From assembly GCA_022641775.1 (NCBI GenBank), contig JALCDS010000001.1:62001-126000 (forward strand): DNA of 64,000 nt, given 5' to 3'. Below are positions 10,428 to 19,940 of this stretch, in pieces (position 1 is the first letter of the stretch; each line of letters opens with the position of its first letter). Both the position numbers and the translations under genes were made by a program. The notes beneath the pieces are model-generated. The model was not told where the DNA came from, ran no database searches, and worked only from the letters and a program-made list of their open reading frames with translations. The stretch comes from Clostridiaceae bacterium (GTDB taxonomy: Bacteria; Cyanobacteriota; Vampirovibrionia; Gastranaerophilales; Gastranaerophilaceae).

Positions 10428-10450
10428 GATATTTTAAAGGACAAAAGATT

Positions 10451-11152
10451 ATGAAACAGTTAGATGTATTTTTGAATGAATTACAGGTTATATTTAAAGA
10501 AAGATTATTATCTGTTACGATTTTTGGATCAAGTGCAAATGCAGGACTTGATAAAGTTAAGAATAATGTTGATTTGATGATTGTCCTTGATACATTTTCC
10601 GGAGAAGATATAAAAATCGCTGAAAGAATTATTAAAAAATGGATGAGAGCTAAAAATCCGTATCCTATTATTATGGGTAAGGATGAATTTTTTAATTCAC
10701 AGGATGTTTTTGCAATGGAATATGCTGATATCCAATGGAATTATCAAGTTGTCTTTGGAAGTGATTTAGTTCAATATTTGCATGTTGATTACAAAGATTT
10801 GAGATTACAATGTGAAAGAGAAGTAAAATCTTTGTTGATGAAATTGAGAGGCTATTTTATGCAGTATGGAAATAGCAGAAGTGCAATGAATCATGCATTC
10901 AAAAATCTAATTTCAAGTTGTATTGTTATATTCAGAACTATATTAAGACTTAAAGGGATAACTCCATCTGTTTATAAAGGTGATGTAATCAATCAGGTTA
11001 CTGATATTTTGGGTATAGATAAGCTTTTATTCACAAAACTTTTGGCTCACAAAGAAGGTACTTCCAGATTACATCTGCATACTTTAGATGTTGATATTGT
11101 TGAAATGATTAATCAATTGTCTATGATATTGACTAAAGTTGATAAAATGTAG
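10451..11152 (+). CDS. Nucleotidyltransferase-fold protein, copy 1
   Basis: TIFGSSANAGLDKVKNNVDLMIVLD NT-like motif; paralogous to 11896-12597; start set at ATG 10451 (MKQLDVFL). Confidence 0.65.
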   Translation: MKQLDVFLNELQVIFKERLLSVTIFGSSANAGLDKVKNNVDLMIVLDTFSGEDIKIAERIIKKWMRAKNPYPIIMGKDEFFNSQDVFAMEYADIQWNYQVVFGSDLVQYLHVDYKDLRLQCEREVKSLLMKLRGYFMQYGNSRSAMNHAFKNLISSCIVIFRTILRLKGITPSVYKGDVINQVTDILGIDKLLFTKLLAHKEGTSRLHLHTLDVDIVEMINQLSMILTKVDKM

Positions 11153-11161
11153 AATCTTTGC

Positions 11162-11190
11162 TTGACAGAGTATGAGAAAGAATATATAAT
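11162..11190 (+). promoter_or_regulatory. Consensus sigma70-type promoter of TPM copy 2
   Basis: TTGACA - 17 bp - TATAAT, ATG 7 nt after -10. Confidence 0.85.
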
Positions 11191-11196
11191 CTTTAT

Positions 11197-11883
11197 ATGT
11201 TTAAAAAGGTTATTTTAGGTCTATTTTTATTAATTCTAACAAGTTTTATTTCCGTTTTTGCATTAGAAAATATCAATTTTGGAAACGGTTTTGTTTCTGA
11301 TGGTGCAAATGTTATCAGGTACAGAGATAAAGCTCTATTAAATATGTTCTTGTGGGATTTGCACAACAAGACGACTTCGGATATTGCAGTTGTTACTTTA
11401 CCTACATTAAAAGGACAGTATGTTGAGGATAAAGCAATGTATATCAACAGAGCTTTTAGAGTCGGCGGATATGGAAAGGATAACGGTGTTGTTGTCGTTA
11501 TTGTTCCGAAAGAAAATAAAGTAGCAATTAGTACAGGTTATAATGTTGATGATGCAATACCTGATTTAAGGAAAAAACAAATTATAAATGAGGTAATGTT
11601 ACCTTCTTTTAATAGAAAATTTTATTCAAAAGGAATAGTTGATGGTATTGAAATATTAGCTATAGATGTAGCAAATTATCATAATACAAAGATATCGGGA
11701 TTGGAATATAAAAAAATTCCGCCAATGCCAAAGACTTTTATTGAAACTATAACTCCGATAAATTGGGCAATTGGCATATTATTCTTGGTAGCAGGAATTA
11801 TTTTATATTTAATAACTAAAAAACCGGATTTCGATTGCTATTATGGTTTTGGTGGCGATTTTAGAGAACTGGACAGATGGTAA
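11197..11883 (+). CDS. TPM domain membrane protein, copy 2 (no Gly-rich tail)
   Basis: Paralog of 9738-10427: MFKKVILGLFLLILT...LENINFGNGFVSDGANVI..LWDLHNKTTSDIAVVTL. Confidence 0.82.
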   Translation: MFKKVILGLFLLILTSFISVFALENINFGNGFVSDGANVIRYRDKALLNMFLWDLHNKTTSDIAVVTLPTLKGQYVEDKAMYINRAFRVGGYGKDNGVVVVIVPKENKVAISTGYNVDDAIPDLRKKQIINEVMLPSFNRKFYSKGIVDGIEILAIDVANYHNTKISGLEYKKIPPMPKTFIETITPINWAIGILFLVAGIILYLITKKPDFDCYYGFGGDFRELDRW

Positions 11884-11895
11884 GGATGTTTGATT

Positions 11896-12597
11896 ATGAA
11901 ACAATTAGATGATTTTATTGAAGAATTAAAACAACTTTTAGGAAAAAAATTGGCATGTGTTACTATTTTTGGTTCAAAAGCCAATTATGGGTTGCAAAAG
12001 GTAACTTCTAACGTCGATTTATTAATTATATTGAATAGTCTTACGCTGGAAGATTTGAGAAGTATTGCACCTGCGATTTCCAAATGGACAAAGGCGAAAA
12101 ACAGATATCCGGTTATTGTAACAAAAGAAGAATTTTATGCTTCAAACGATATTTGTGCATTGGAATATTTTGATATCCAATGGAATTATCAGGTAGTGTT
12201 TGGAGAAGATTTAATAAAAAATCATACAATAGGTTACAATGATTTAAAACGCCAATGTATAAGAGAATTAAAAATGCTTATTTTAAAATATAGGAATTAT
12301 TATGCTGTTTATTTTAAGAATAAAAAGGCAATCAAAGAAGCTTTAGTAAAATTAATTAGTACATGTTTAGTTGTGTTCAGAGTTGTTTTGAGATTGCAAA
12401 ATATTTCGCCATCTGTTTATAAAAATGATTTAATTGATCAATTTAACAGTATTGTTCCTATTGACAGAAGATTGTTTAAACGACTTTTGGCCCAAAAAGA
12501 AAAGACTTATGACCTTCCAAATTATGCATTGGAAGATTGTTCAACGCTTGTTTTGAACGAATTATCAAAAATTTTAAAACAAGTTGCTGCAATGTAA
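11896..12597 (+). CDS. Nucleotidyltransferase-fold protein, copy 2
   Basis: Paralog of 10451-11152: MKQLDDFIEELKQLLGKKLACVTIFGSKANYGLQKVTSNVDLLIIL; shared ALEYFDIQWNYQVVFG block. Confidence 0.65.
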   Translation: MKQLDDFIEELKQLLGKKLACVTIFGSKANYGLQKVTSNVDLLIILNSLTLEDLRSIAPAISKWTKAKNRYPVIVTKEEFYASNDICALEYFDIQWNYQVVFGEDLIKNHTIGYNDLKRQCIRELKMLILKYRNYYAVYFKNKKAIKEALVKLISTCLVVFRVVLRLQNISPSVYKNDLIDQFNSIVPIDRRLFKRLLAQKEKTYDLPNYALEDCSTLVLNELSKILKQVAAM

Positions 12598-12611
12598 TTT
12601 TTAATACAATA

Positions 12612-12652
12612 AAAAAGAGCTATTAAAATTTCAATTTTAATAGCTCTTTTTT
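12612..12652. terminator. Bidirectional intrinsic terminator between convergent genes
   Basis: AAAAAGAGCTATTAAAATT-tc-AATTTTAATAGCTCTTTTTTTT inverted repeat with A/T tracts on both sides. Confidence 0.92.
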
Positions 12653-12669
12653 TATTTTTAATTTAATTT

Positions 12670-13920
12670 TTATATTTCTTTAACAATGATAGATGCGTTT
12701 TGTCCACCAAATCCGAATGAATTTGAAAGGGCAATATGAACATCAGTTTTTCTTGCTTTATTTGGAACATAGTCCAAATCCGCAACTTTTTCATCTTGAT
12801 TTTCAAGATTAATTGTTGGAGGAACAATGTTGTTGTTGATTGCTTTTACACAAGCAATACATTCAATTGCACCTGTTGCACCCAACATATGTCCGTGCAT
12901 ACTCTTTGTAGAGCTTACAAGTAAATTTGGATTTTCATGTTTGTTGCCGAAAACATGTTCAACAGCTAATGATTCTGCAACATCACCGAGTCCTGTACTT
13001 GTACCATGAGTATTGATATATTTAACATCTGTTGGTTTCATTCCTGCATCTGACAACGCAAATTCCATAGCTTTTACGGCACCGGCACCATCCGGAGCTG
13101 GAGCTACAACATCATATGCATCTGCAGATTGACCATATCCAACAATTTCAGCGTAAATGTGAGCATTACGAGCCTTAGCATGTTCGTATTCTTCCAATAC
13201 TAAAACGCCGGCACCTTCGCTCATTACAAATCCGTCTCTGTCTCTATCATAAGGACGAGAGGCTCTTGCCGGATCATCATTCCTTCTTGATAAAGTTCTT
13301 GCTGATGAAAATGCACCAATACCAACATCACAAACGGTAGCTTCTGCTCCGCCTGCAATCATAATTTCTGCATCTCCATATTGAATTGCACGGAAGGAAT
13401 CTCCGATTGAGTGTGTTCCTGTTGCGCAAGCTGAAACAACAACTTTATTTATACCTTTATATCCATATTTCATAGAAATTCTACCTGATGCCATATTTAC
13501 AATCATCATTGGAATTGTAAATGGAGAACATTTGTTAGGTCCTTTTTCTAAAATACGTATGTGATTTTCTTCAAAAGTTCTAAATCCACCAGCTGCAGAA
13601 CTAACAATAACACCTATTTTGTAAGGGTCTACGTCAGTAACTTCGCTCAATTTAGCATCTTTAATAGCTTCATCGGCAGCTACCATTGCAAACTGAATGA
13701 ATCTATCCATTTTCTTTGCTTCTTTGGGTTCCATGTAATCTTCAGGATTGAAATTTGGAACTTGTCCTGCAATTTTTACGACATGCTTTTCAAGGTCAAG
13801 TCCTTGTATCGTTCTGATACCGCTTTTACCTGCTACAAGGTTGTCCCAAAAATTCTTAACACCAACTCCATACGGTGAAACTGCTCCAAGTCCTGTGATT
13901 ACAACTCGTCTTTTTGTCAT
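12670..13920 (-). CDS. fabF: Beta-ketoacyl-[ACP] synthase II
   Basis: KRRVVITGLGAVSPYG; VVSACATGTHSIG; NTHGTSTGLGD; HMLGATGAIE; NSFGFGGQNAS. Confidence 0.97.
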   Translation of the reverse strand: MTKRRVVITGLGAVSPYGVGVKNFWDNLVAGKSGIRTIQGLDLEKHVVKIAGQVPNFNPEDYMEPKEAKKMDRFIQFAMVAADEAIKDAKLSEVTDVDPYKIGVIVSSAAGGFRTFEENHIRILEKGPNKCSPFTIPMMIVNMASGRISMKYGYKGINKVVVSACATGTHSIGDSFRAIQYGDAEIMIAGGAEATVCDVGIGAFSSARTLSRRNDDPARASRPYDRDRDGFVMSEGAGVLVLEEYEHAKARNAHIYAEIVGYGQSADAYDVVAPAPDGAGAVKAMEFALSDAGMKPTDVKYINTHGTSTGLGDVAESLAVEHVFGNKHENPNLLVSSTKSMHGHMLGATGAIECIACVKAINNNIVPPTINLENQDEKVADLDYVPNKARKTDVHIALSNSFGFGGQNASIIVKEI

Positions 13921-14031
13921 ATCTTTACCTTATTATAATACTTCTAAAAAACATTGAGGGAGAAAATCAATATTCAACTTTCACCCTCAATTTTAAATAT
14001 TTATACACTATTCAAAAAGTGTGTTGTCAAA

Positions 14032-14262
14032 CTATGAGTGAGAATCGATATAATTTACAGCATCTTGAACTGTTTGAATTTTAGCAGCTTCATCATCAGG
14101 AATTTCACAACCAAATTCTTCTTCAAATGCCATAACCAATTCAACTGTATCTAATGAATCAGCACCCAAGTCAGCTGTAAAGCTAGCTTCCGGAGTAACC
14201 AAAGTTTCATCAACACTCAATTGATCAACTACAACTTTTTTAACTTTTTCAAATGTACTCAT
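14032..14262 (-). CDS. acpP: Acyl carrier protein
   Basis: [32 protein letters not shown]. Confidence 0.97.
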   Translation of the reverse strand: MSTFEKVKKVVVDQLSVDETLVTPEASFTADLGADSLDTVELVMAFEEEFGCEIPDDEAAKIQTVQDAVNYIDSHS

Positions 14263-14496
14263 CTTCTTTTTCCTCTTTTTATTATTGTGTATTACTACTT
14301 ATACTTTTTCATAAACATTATACTAACGACAAACTTATTTTGCAAGAATTTTACAAAACCATGTATATATTGTTAAAAAACTTTACTATAATTACACTTT
14401 ATAATCGGTCTATAGCTCAGTGTAGTTGCTTTTATCAAAACTATTTACAAATCCGAAAAAAATGTTATAAATATATGTATAAGAAAGGCTGGTTAT

Positions 14497-14964
14497 ATGA
14501 AAAAGATAATTTTTTTATTAACGGCAGCAGTTATGGTTACAAGTGGAATAGTTTATGCATCAACAACAAGCACAACAACTGCCAAATCAAATAGTAGTAG
14601 CAATTGCTCTTGCAAGCCACCAAGTGGTCAGAGACCTCCGCAAATGAACGGACAAAACGGAAATTCTGACAGGCCACAACCACCTGAATTTAATTCTTCA
14701 AATAGTGGCTCATCAACTTCGTCAACAAATCGTCCGCAACCACCTCAATTCAACAATGATAGTAGCGGAAATTCCTCGACTAATAGACCTGAACCACCGG
14801 AATTCAATAATTCTTCAAGTAACAGTTCCTCATCATCAACTAATAAACAAAGGCCACCAAAAATGAATGGACAAAACGGAAACGGTTCTTGTAACTGTCC
14901 ACCGCCACCTCAAAGAAATAATTCAAATAATTCCTCGTCAAAATCAACAAAGACAAGTGAATAA
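14497..14964 (+). CDS. Secreted low-complexity Pro/Ser/Asn-rich repeat protein
   Basis: Signal peptide MKKIIFLLTAAVMVTSGIVYA; repeated RPQPPEFNSS/RPEPPEFNNSS units; Cys pairs CSC and CNC. Confidence 0.7.
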   Translation: MKKIIFLLTAAVMVTSGIVYASTTSTTTAKSNSSSNCSCKPPSGQRPPQMNGQNGNSDRPQPPEFNSSNSGSSTSSTNRPQPPQFNNDSSGNSSTNRPEPPEFNNSSSNSSSSSTNKQRPPKMNGQNGNGSCNCPPPPQRNNSNNSSSKSTKTSE

Positions 14965-14971
14965 AGCAATA

Positions 14972-15005
14972 AAAAAGGCTGAGCTTAATGTTCAGCCTTT
15001 TTATA
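14972..15005. terminator. Intrinsic terminator between convergent genes
   Basis: AAAAAGGCTGA-gcttaatgt-TCAGCCTTTTT. Confidence 0.9.
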
Positions 15006-15008
15006 TTA

Positions 15009-16397
15009 TTATTTTGCTTCCAAACTTGTTCCGTCTTTAGTATCTTTTACAACGATTCCAATACCGTCGAGTGAAATTCTTATTTTGTCTGCAATATCCC
15101 AATTTTTAGCTTCTCTTGCAGATTTTCTGTATTCAATTATTTCATCAATGTTTGAAAACTTTTTATCCAAAGCTTTTGAGACAGTATCAACTGCTTTTTG
15201 CAATTCATCTTCAGACAAACCGGCTTTTTCAAATGTAAAACCTAGGACAGATGCAAGCTTATAAAGTATGGTGTAGGCATCTTTTTCATCCTTGTTCGCG
15301 CGTGTAGCCAAGTCAAAAAGGACTGCTAATGCTTTTGAAGTGTTCATATCATCATCCATTGCTTCAACAAATGCTTTGTATTCATCGGTTTTTGTGATAT
15401 CCAAATTTTCATTTACAGGTGTTTGTTTTGCATTAATCAATCGCTTTACACCAGCTTGCGCTGAAGATAAAGCTTCATCTGAAAATTCTACAGGCATTCT
15501 GTAATTGTTTGTCAAAATAAATAGACGAATTGTATTTGCATCGTAATTCTTTAACAAGTCATCAATAGTCAAGAAATTACCTAAAGATTTTGACATCTTT
15601 TCTTTATTAATGGTTACAAATCCATTATGTAACCAATAGTTTACAAATTTACATCCGTTTGCACATTCAGATTGTGCAATTTCATTTTCGTGGTGCGGAA
15701 AAATTAAATCAGCTCCGCCTGCGTGGATATCAATTGTTCTACCCAAATATTTTCTGCTCATTGCAGAGCATTCAATATGCCAACCGGGACGCCCTATACC
15801 CCATGGGGAATTATATCCGAATTTTTCATCATGCTTCCACAATGCAAAATCAAGAGGGTCTTCTTTTTGTTCCCCTACTTCAATTCTTGCGCCACATTCC
15901 AATTGGTCTATCGGTTGTTTTGATAGCAAACCGTAATTTTTGAACTTTTTTACTCTGAAATAAACGTCGCCATTTACTTCATAAGCATAACCTTTTTCGA
16001 TTAAATCTTTTACGATTGAAATCATCTCACCTAAAGTTTTTGTTGCAAAAGGTTCAATATCCGGCTTCAAAACATTTAGTGCTTTCATGCTGTCAGAAAA
16101 CTTTTTGTACCAAAATTGTGAAACTTCTTCAGGTGTTTTACCTTCTTTTGCGGATTTTTTAAGTATTTTGTCATCAACATCAGTGACATTACGGCAATAC
16201 GTAACATCATAACCTTTGAATTTTAAATATCTGTATAAAACATCCCAAGTTATATAACATCTGGCATGTCCGAGGTGTGCATTGTCATAAACTGTTGGCC
16301 CGCACACATACATTTTTACTTTATTTTGTTCAATCGGTGTAAATTCTTCTGTCTTATCTGTAAATGTATTATGTAAACGCATTAAAAAATCCCTCAT
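15009..16397 (-). CDS. cysS: Cysteinyl-tRNA synthetase
   Basis: YVCGPTVYDNAHLGHAR (HIGH region); GWHIECSAM; HHENEIAQSE; KMSKSLGN (KMSKS). Confidence 0.97.
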   Translation of the reverse strand: MRDFLMRLHNTFTDKTEEFTPIEQNKVKMYVCGPTVYDNAHLGHARCYITWDVLYRYLKFKGYDVTYCRNVTDVDDKILKKSAKEGKTPEEVSQFWYKKFSDSMKALNVLKPDIEPFATKTLGEMISIVKDLIEKGYAYEVNGDVYFRVKKFKNYGLLSKQPIDQLECGARIEVGEQKEDPLDFALWKHDEKFGYNSPWGIGRPGWHIECSAMSRKYLGRTIDIHAGGADLIFPHHENEIAQSECANGCKFVNYWLHNGFVTINKEKMSKSLGNFLTIDDLLKNYDANTIRLFILTNNYRMPVEFSDEALSSAQAGVKRLINAKQTPVNENLDITKTDEYKAFVEAMDDDMNTSKALAVLFDLATRANKDEKDAYTILYKLASVLGFTFEKAGLSEDELQKAVDTVSKALDKKFSNIDEIIEYRKSAREAKNWDIADKIRISLDGIGIVVKDTKDGTSLEAK

Positions 16398-16452
16398 TTC
16401 TGTATTTATTATACATGAAAAATAAGGGATTAAAATTTCTGTTTGGTTAATA

Positions 16453-16716
16453 TTATTTAGAAAATAATTTTTTAATTTCTTCTTCAGTTTTGCCTGTTGC
16501 TATAGCCAAATCTTTAACTGAGATTTTAGCAGTTCTTTGAGGTTTTCCGTCTTTATCATAAGATAATGGCAAAGGTGTTTTTTCCGGATTAGGGCAAAAT
16601 TCATCAAGTGAATTTTCTTGCAAAAACTTTTCTCTGACATCTCCTTGTAGATTAAGTTTGTCTGCAAGTTGACCCAGAGTCATTTTAGAATGGTTTTCAA
16701 AGTTATCCATTGGCAT
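16453..16716 (-). CDS. Small hypothetical protein (87 aa)
   Basis: Intact ORF with SD-like AGGAG upstream (gagaaatc..aggagaaattct); helical, charged. Confidence 0.55.
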   Translation of the reverse strand: MPMDNFENHSKMTLGQLADKLNLQGDVREKFLQENSLDEFCPNPEKTPLPLSYDKDGKPQRTAKISVKDLAIATGKTEEEIKKLFSK

Positions 16717-16770
16717 GATAGAATTTCTCCTTTTAAATCTATATTATACATTATAGCATATAATATAAAT

Positions 16771-17007
16771 TTATTCAGCAAAATTCATATACAATACATC
16801 TTGTTTTCTTAAAAACCCTTCAGATTTAATCTGTCCATTACCATTTTCAGCTAATCCTGTTACGAATTTATCTGCGGCTTGCATTCTTTCAGGATTATTT
16901 GCGAAATGAAATCCGATTGTTCCGATTTTATTATCAGCTTGTTGAGCTTTAATACCAGTTGTCTGTCCAAATTTGATGCCGTTCACACCGTCTACATTAA
17001 ATGCCAT
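16771..17007 (-). CDS. Small hypothetical protein (78 aa)
   Basis: Intact ORF preceded by AAGGAGAGC SD on minus strand. Confidence 0.6.
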   Translation of the reverse strand: MAFNVDGVNGIKFGQTTGIKAQQADNKIGTIGFHFANNPERMQAADKFVTGLAENGNGQIKSEGFLRKQDVLYMNFAE

Positions 17008-17203
17008 AATTGCTCTCCTTAAATTGCTATTTTACTCTCTTATATACATGAACGTTTTTAAGGTGACTTGAATTTCAACATGTATGTTTTTTGTTACATA
17101 AATTTACATGTTGGTAAAAAAAGCAATTTTATACTAAAAAAATACTTATAATTTATATAAGGAATGTATATGTGCATTATTATTTAAAAGAGGAGATATC
17201 ATT

Positions 17204-17950
17204 ATGACACCAAAAGTAGAGAAAACTCAGGTCTCAGCTGCATCTATGGCACAAAGTAAACCAGCCAAAAGCGCAGAGGAGAAGAAGTCTAAAGCCGCAA
17301 TTAAAATGGTAAGACCAAAACAAAACAAGGCCCCTCAAAAACCTGTTGCCAAAGAAGTGACGGTAACTGTAACTGAAGGAATGTCTTTATTGGGTCTTGC
17401 AGGTAAATACAACACAAAAATGGCTGATATTAGAAAGTTAAACCATCTTAAAGGTGATAATTTAAAAATTGGTCAAAAACTTAGAATTATGGCTACAGAT
17501 GCAAAAGAATTAAAAGCATATGAAGAATATCAAGCCCAAATTATTGAGCAAAAAAATAAACAAGCTGAAAAAGCGAACATTCAAAGAAAAAATAAACTTG
17601 CCGAAGGTCGTATTGCACAGGCAAAATCTTATGGTTTGGGTGAAGATTACAGCTTTAAAAAAGATGAAAAAACAGGTAATATTATTGTAACCGTAAAAGA
17701 TGAAAAGACATTGGCTGAAATTAAAGAAGATTTCAATCTTCCTGACGGGTCATTGAGAGAAACAAACGGAAATTTGAAACCGGGTACAGTATATACTGGT
17801 AGCAGCGGAGAGCCTACTGATAACTATGATGTTTCTAAAATAGGCAAGGGCGGTAAAGTCGTAATCAATACTGATCACTTTAAGCCTGAAAAGCCATTTT
17901 CACAAGAAGTCAAAGATTGGGCAAAGTCTATTTATCATAAGATTTTTTAA
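17204..17950 (+). CDS. LysM-domain protein
   Basis: VTEGMSLLGLAGKYNTKMADIRKLNHLKGDNLKIGQKLRI is a LysM repeat; strong SD AGAGGAGA upstream. Confidence 0.85.
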   Translation: MTPKVEKTQVSAASMAQSKPAKSAEEKKSKAAIKMVRPKQNKAPQKPVAKEVTVTVTEGMSLLGLAGKYNTKMADIRKLNHLKGDNLKIGQKLRIMATDAKELKAYEEYQAQIIEQKNKQAEKANIQRKNKLAEGRIAQAKSYGLGEDYSFKKDEKTGNIIVTVKDEKTLAEIKEDFNLPDGSLRETNGNLKPGTVYTGSSGEPTDNYDVSKIGKGGKVVINTDHFKPEKPFSQEVKDWAKSIYHKIF

Positions 17951-18612
17951 GATAAATTTTTGAATATTTCAAATACCGGTGGGACAAGAGTTTCTACCGG
18001 TGTTTTTTCGTCTAATTCCAGTGTTATTACAGGAATATTATGTTCAATACCTGCCCAAGTACCGAAACTCCCAGGTGTCGGATATCCGATACTTCCTTCT
18101 GTCGGATATTTTATAATTTTTGAAATTTTTTCTGCAATTTCTTTTGCAGGTCCGTCATAATTTACGACTTTGTATGGTGAATGTAGTGTCAATACCATTG
18201 TGGGTTTGTATTTTTCAATAATATTTACAAGAAATTTAGTTTCAATTTCAGATGCAGGTGCTGTTCCTCCGTAATAATCCGTTTCACAATCATCACAAGT
18301 CGCATTGTCTCCTTTGTTTTCTCCCCAATTTTTTGTAGGAAAATTTCTGTTCAAATCGACATTATTAGAATTAGTTCGTTTTTTTAACTCCATTCCATCA
18401 GGGTTCAGGCATGGAATGAATAATAAATGCGTCTGATTTAGTTCGGAATTCAAATATTCTTCAATCAGAAATTTGCCTTGAGGTTCATCTCCATGGAAAA
18501 CTCCTATTACAAGCGGAATATTTTTCGCAATTTCGCTTGTAGCAATAAGTTGAATTTCGTTATTTAATTTTGTTTTTGCGGTTTTTAGAATTTTCAATTT
18601 ATTAATTCCCAT
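17947..18612 (-). CDS. M14-family zinc carboxypeptidase / murein-peptide amidase-like (MpaA-like)
   Basis: GVFHGDEPQGK (HxxE), LFIPCLNPDGM, NNVDLNRNFPTKNW, LTLHSP, ITLELDE motifs. Confidence 0.85.
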   Translation of the reverse strand: MGINKLKILKTAKTKLNNEIQLIATSEIAKNIPLVIGVFHGDEPQGKFLIEEYLNSELNQTHLLFIPCLNPDGMELKKRTNSNNVDLNRNFPTKNWGENKGDNATCDDCETDYYGGTAPASEIETKFLVNIIEKYKPTMVLTLHSPYKVVNYDGPAKEIAEKISKIIKYPTEGSIGYPTPGSFGTWAGIEHNIPVITLELDEKTPVETLVPPVFEIFKNLS

Positions 18613-18926
18613 TTTTTTGCATCAAATTTTAAATCTTTTACTTTGAATTTTAGGGCTTTGAGATATGGTTCAAATTTTTTTAACAATTGGAATTTTTTCA
18701 AAAGCAGTTCTTGAACAACCACATTATTTTCACAGGCAATAACCATTGTGCCATCATGCATCATTGAATACGGTTTTGACCTGTCAGCCAGTTTTTTACC
18801 GGCAATTTTTTCCCAAAATTTGTACAAATTATTTCTCGTAATTGCTTTTTTAATTTCTTTTTTTTCAAGCAAAGTTTCAATTATAGAGGCGCTATCTGTA
18901 AAATTTGTATAAAAAATTTTCTTCAT
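18594..18926 (-). CDS. DUF721 / DciA-like protein
   Basis: FWEKIAGKKLADRSKPYSMMHDGTMVIACENNVVVQELLLKKFQLLKKF typical of DUF721. Confidence 0.7.
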   Translation of the reverse strand: MKKIFYTNFTDSASIIETLLEKKEIKKAITRNNLYKFWEKIAGKKLADRSKPYSMMHDGTMVIACENNVVVQELLLKKFQLLKKFEPYLKALKFKVKDLKFDAKKWELIN

Positions 18927-18965
18927 ATTTCTTCTACCCCTCTAATTTTGTGCTAAAATCAAGGA

Positions 18966-19931
18966 ATGGATTTTAGCAAACTAAATGATATCATAAAAGA
19001 GTCTAAAAAAATACTTGTAATTTCGCATGTAAACCCTGATGGAGATACAATCGGGTCTATGCTGGGGATGTATTCTGCCATTCTTGACAATTTTAAGAAA
19101 AAAATTGATATGCTTGCAGTATCAAAAGTTCCTGAAATATACAAATTTTTACCTAATTCAAAATTAATAAAATCCCTTGATGAAGTGGATAAGTCGCTTG
19201 TATATGATTTGGTTATTAATGTTGATGTAGCAGCACGTGACAGAGTTTGTGACGGTGAAATTCTTTTTGAAAAGGCAAAAAATACAGTAAATATTGATCA
19301 TCATAAAACTAATATTTCTTATGCGGATGTAAATTTTGTTGATGGTGAAAAATCTTCTACAGGTGAAAATCTATTCTATATTTTTAAAAATTTGAATTGG
19401 AAGATTAGCCTTGATACAGCAAAATGTTTGTATGTTGCGATTTTGACTGATACAGGTTCTTTCAGATTTGACAATACAAGGCCTGAGACGTTGATGGCTG
19501 TTGCAGAATTGGTAAAAATCGGAGTTCCTGTTGTTGAGACATATAAAAATGTTTATGAATCAGACCATAAAAATTTGGTTTTGTTTCAAGGGTATTGTGT
19601 AAGTAAAGCAAAATTTTTGAAGGATGACAAAATAGCATACACAATTGTTTATAAAAAAGATATGGAAAAATTTTCAGCAAATGATGAATGTATGGAAGGT
19701 TTGACTGAAAAATTGAGAGCTATTGTGACAACAGAAGTTGCTTTTGTGGCAAAAGAAATGAAATCAGGGCATACTAAATTTTCATTTAGAAGTAAAAATA
19801 TTGATGTTGCTGAAATTTGTTCGGTATTTTCCGGTGGGGGGCATAAATTTGCAGCAGGTTGTACAATAAATGCAAAACCGGAAGATGCGGTTAAACTTGT
19901 ATTAGATGAAATTCAAAAAAGAGAGATATAA
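18966..19931 (+). CDS. nrnA: DHH/DHHA1 phosphoesterase (NrnA-like oligoribonuclease/PAP phosphatase)
   Basis: ISHVNPDGDTIGSMLGM, NVDVAARDR, NIDHHKTN, AILTDTGSFRF, FSGGGHKFAAGC. Confidence 0.92.
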   Translation: MDFSKLNDIIKESKKILVISHVNPDGDTIGSMLGMYSAILDNFKKKIDMLAVSKVPEIYKFLPNSKLIKSLDEVDKSLVYDLVINVDVAARDRVCDGEILFEKAKNTVNIDHHKTNISYADVNFVDGEKSSTGENLFYIFKNLNWKISLDTAKCLYVAILTDTGSFRFDNTRPETLMAVAELVKIGVPVVETYKNVYESDHKNLVLFQGYCVSKAKFLKDDKIAYTIVYKKDMEKFSANDECMEGLTEKLRAIVTTEVAFVAKEMKSGHTKFSFRSKNIDVAEICSVFSGGGHKFAAGCTINAKPEDAVKLVLDEIQKREI

Positions 19932-19940
19932 CAATAAAAT

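Noticed and set aside
14403-14480. tRNA-like 5' start 'ggtctatagctcagtgtag'
   Set aside because: Resembles an acceptor/D-arm start, but no GAGC D-stem partner, no anticodon arm, and no GGTTCGAATC-type T-arm follows. Probably coincidental or at most a remnant.
14253-14594. 113-aa ORF overlapping acpP start and the 14497 gene
   Set aside because: Spans the acpP promoter and the start of a gene with a clear signal peptide; Tyr/Phe/Asn-rich composition typical of translated intergenic AT-rich DNA.
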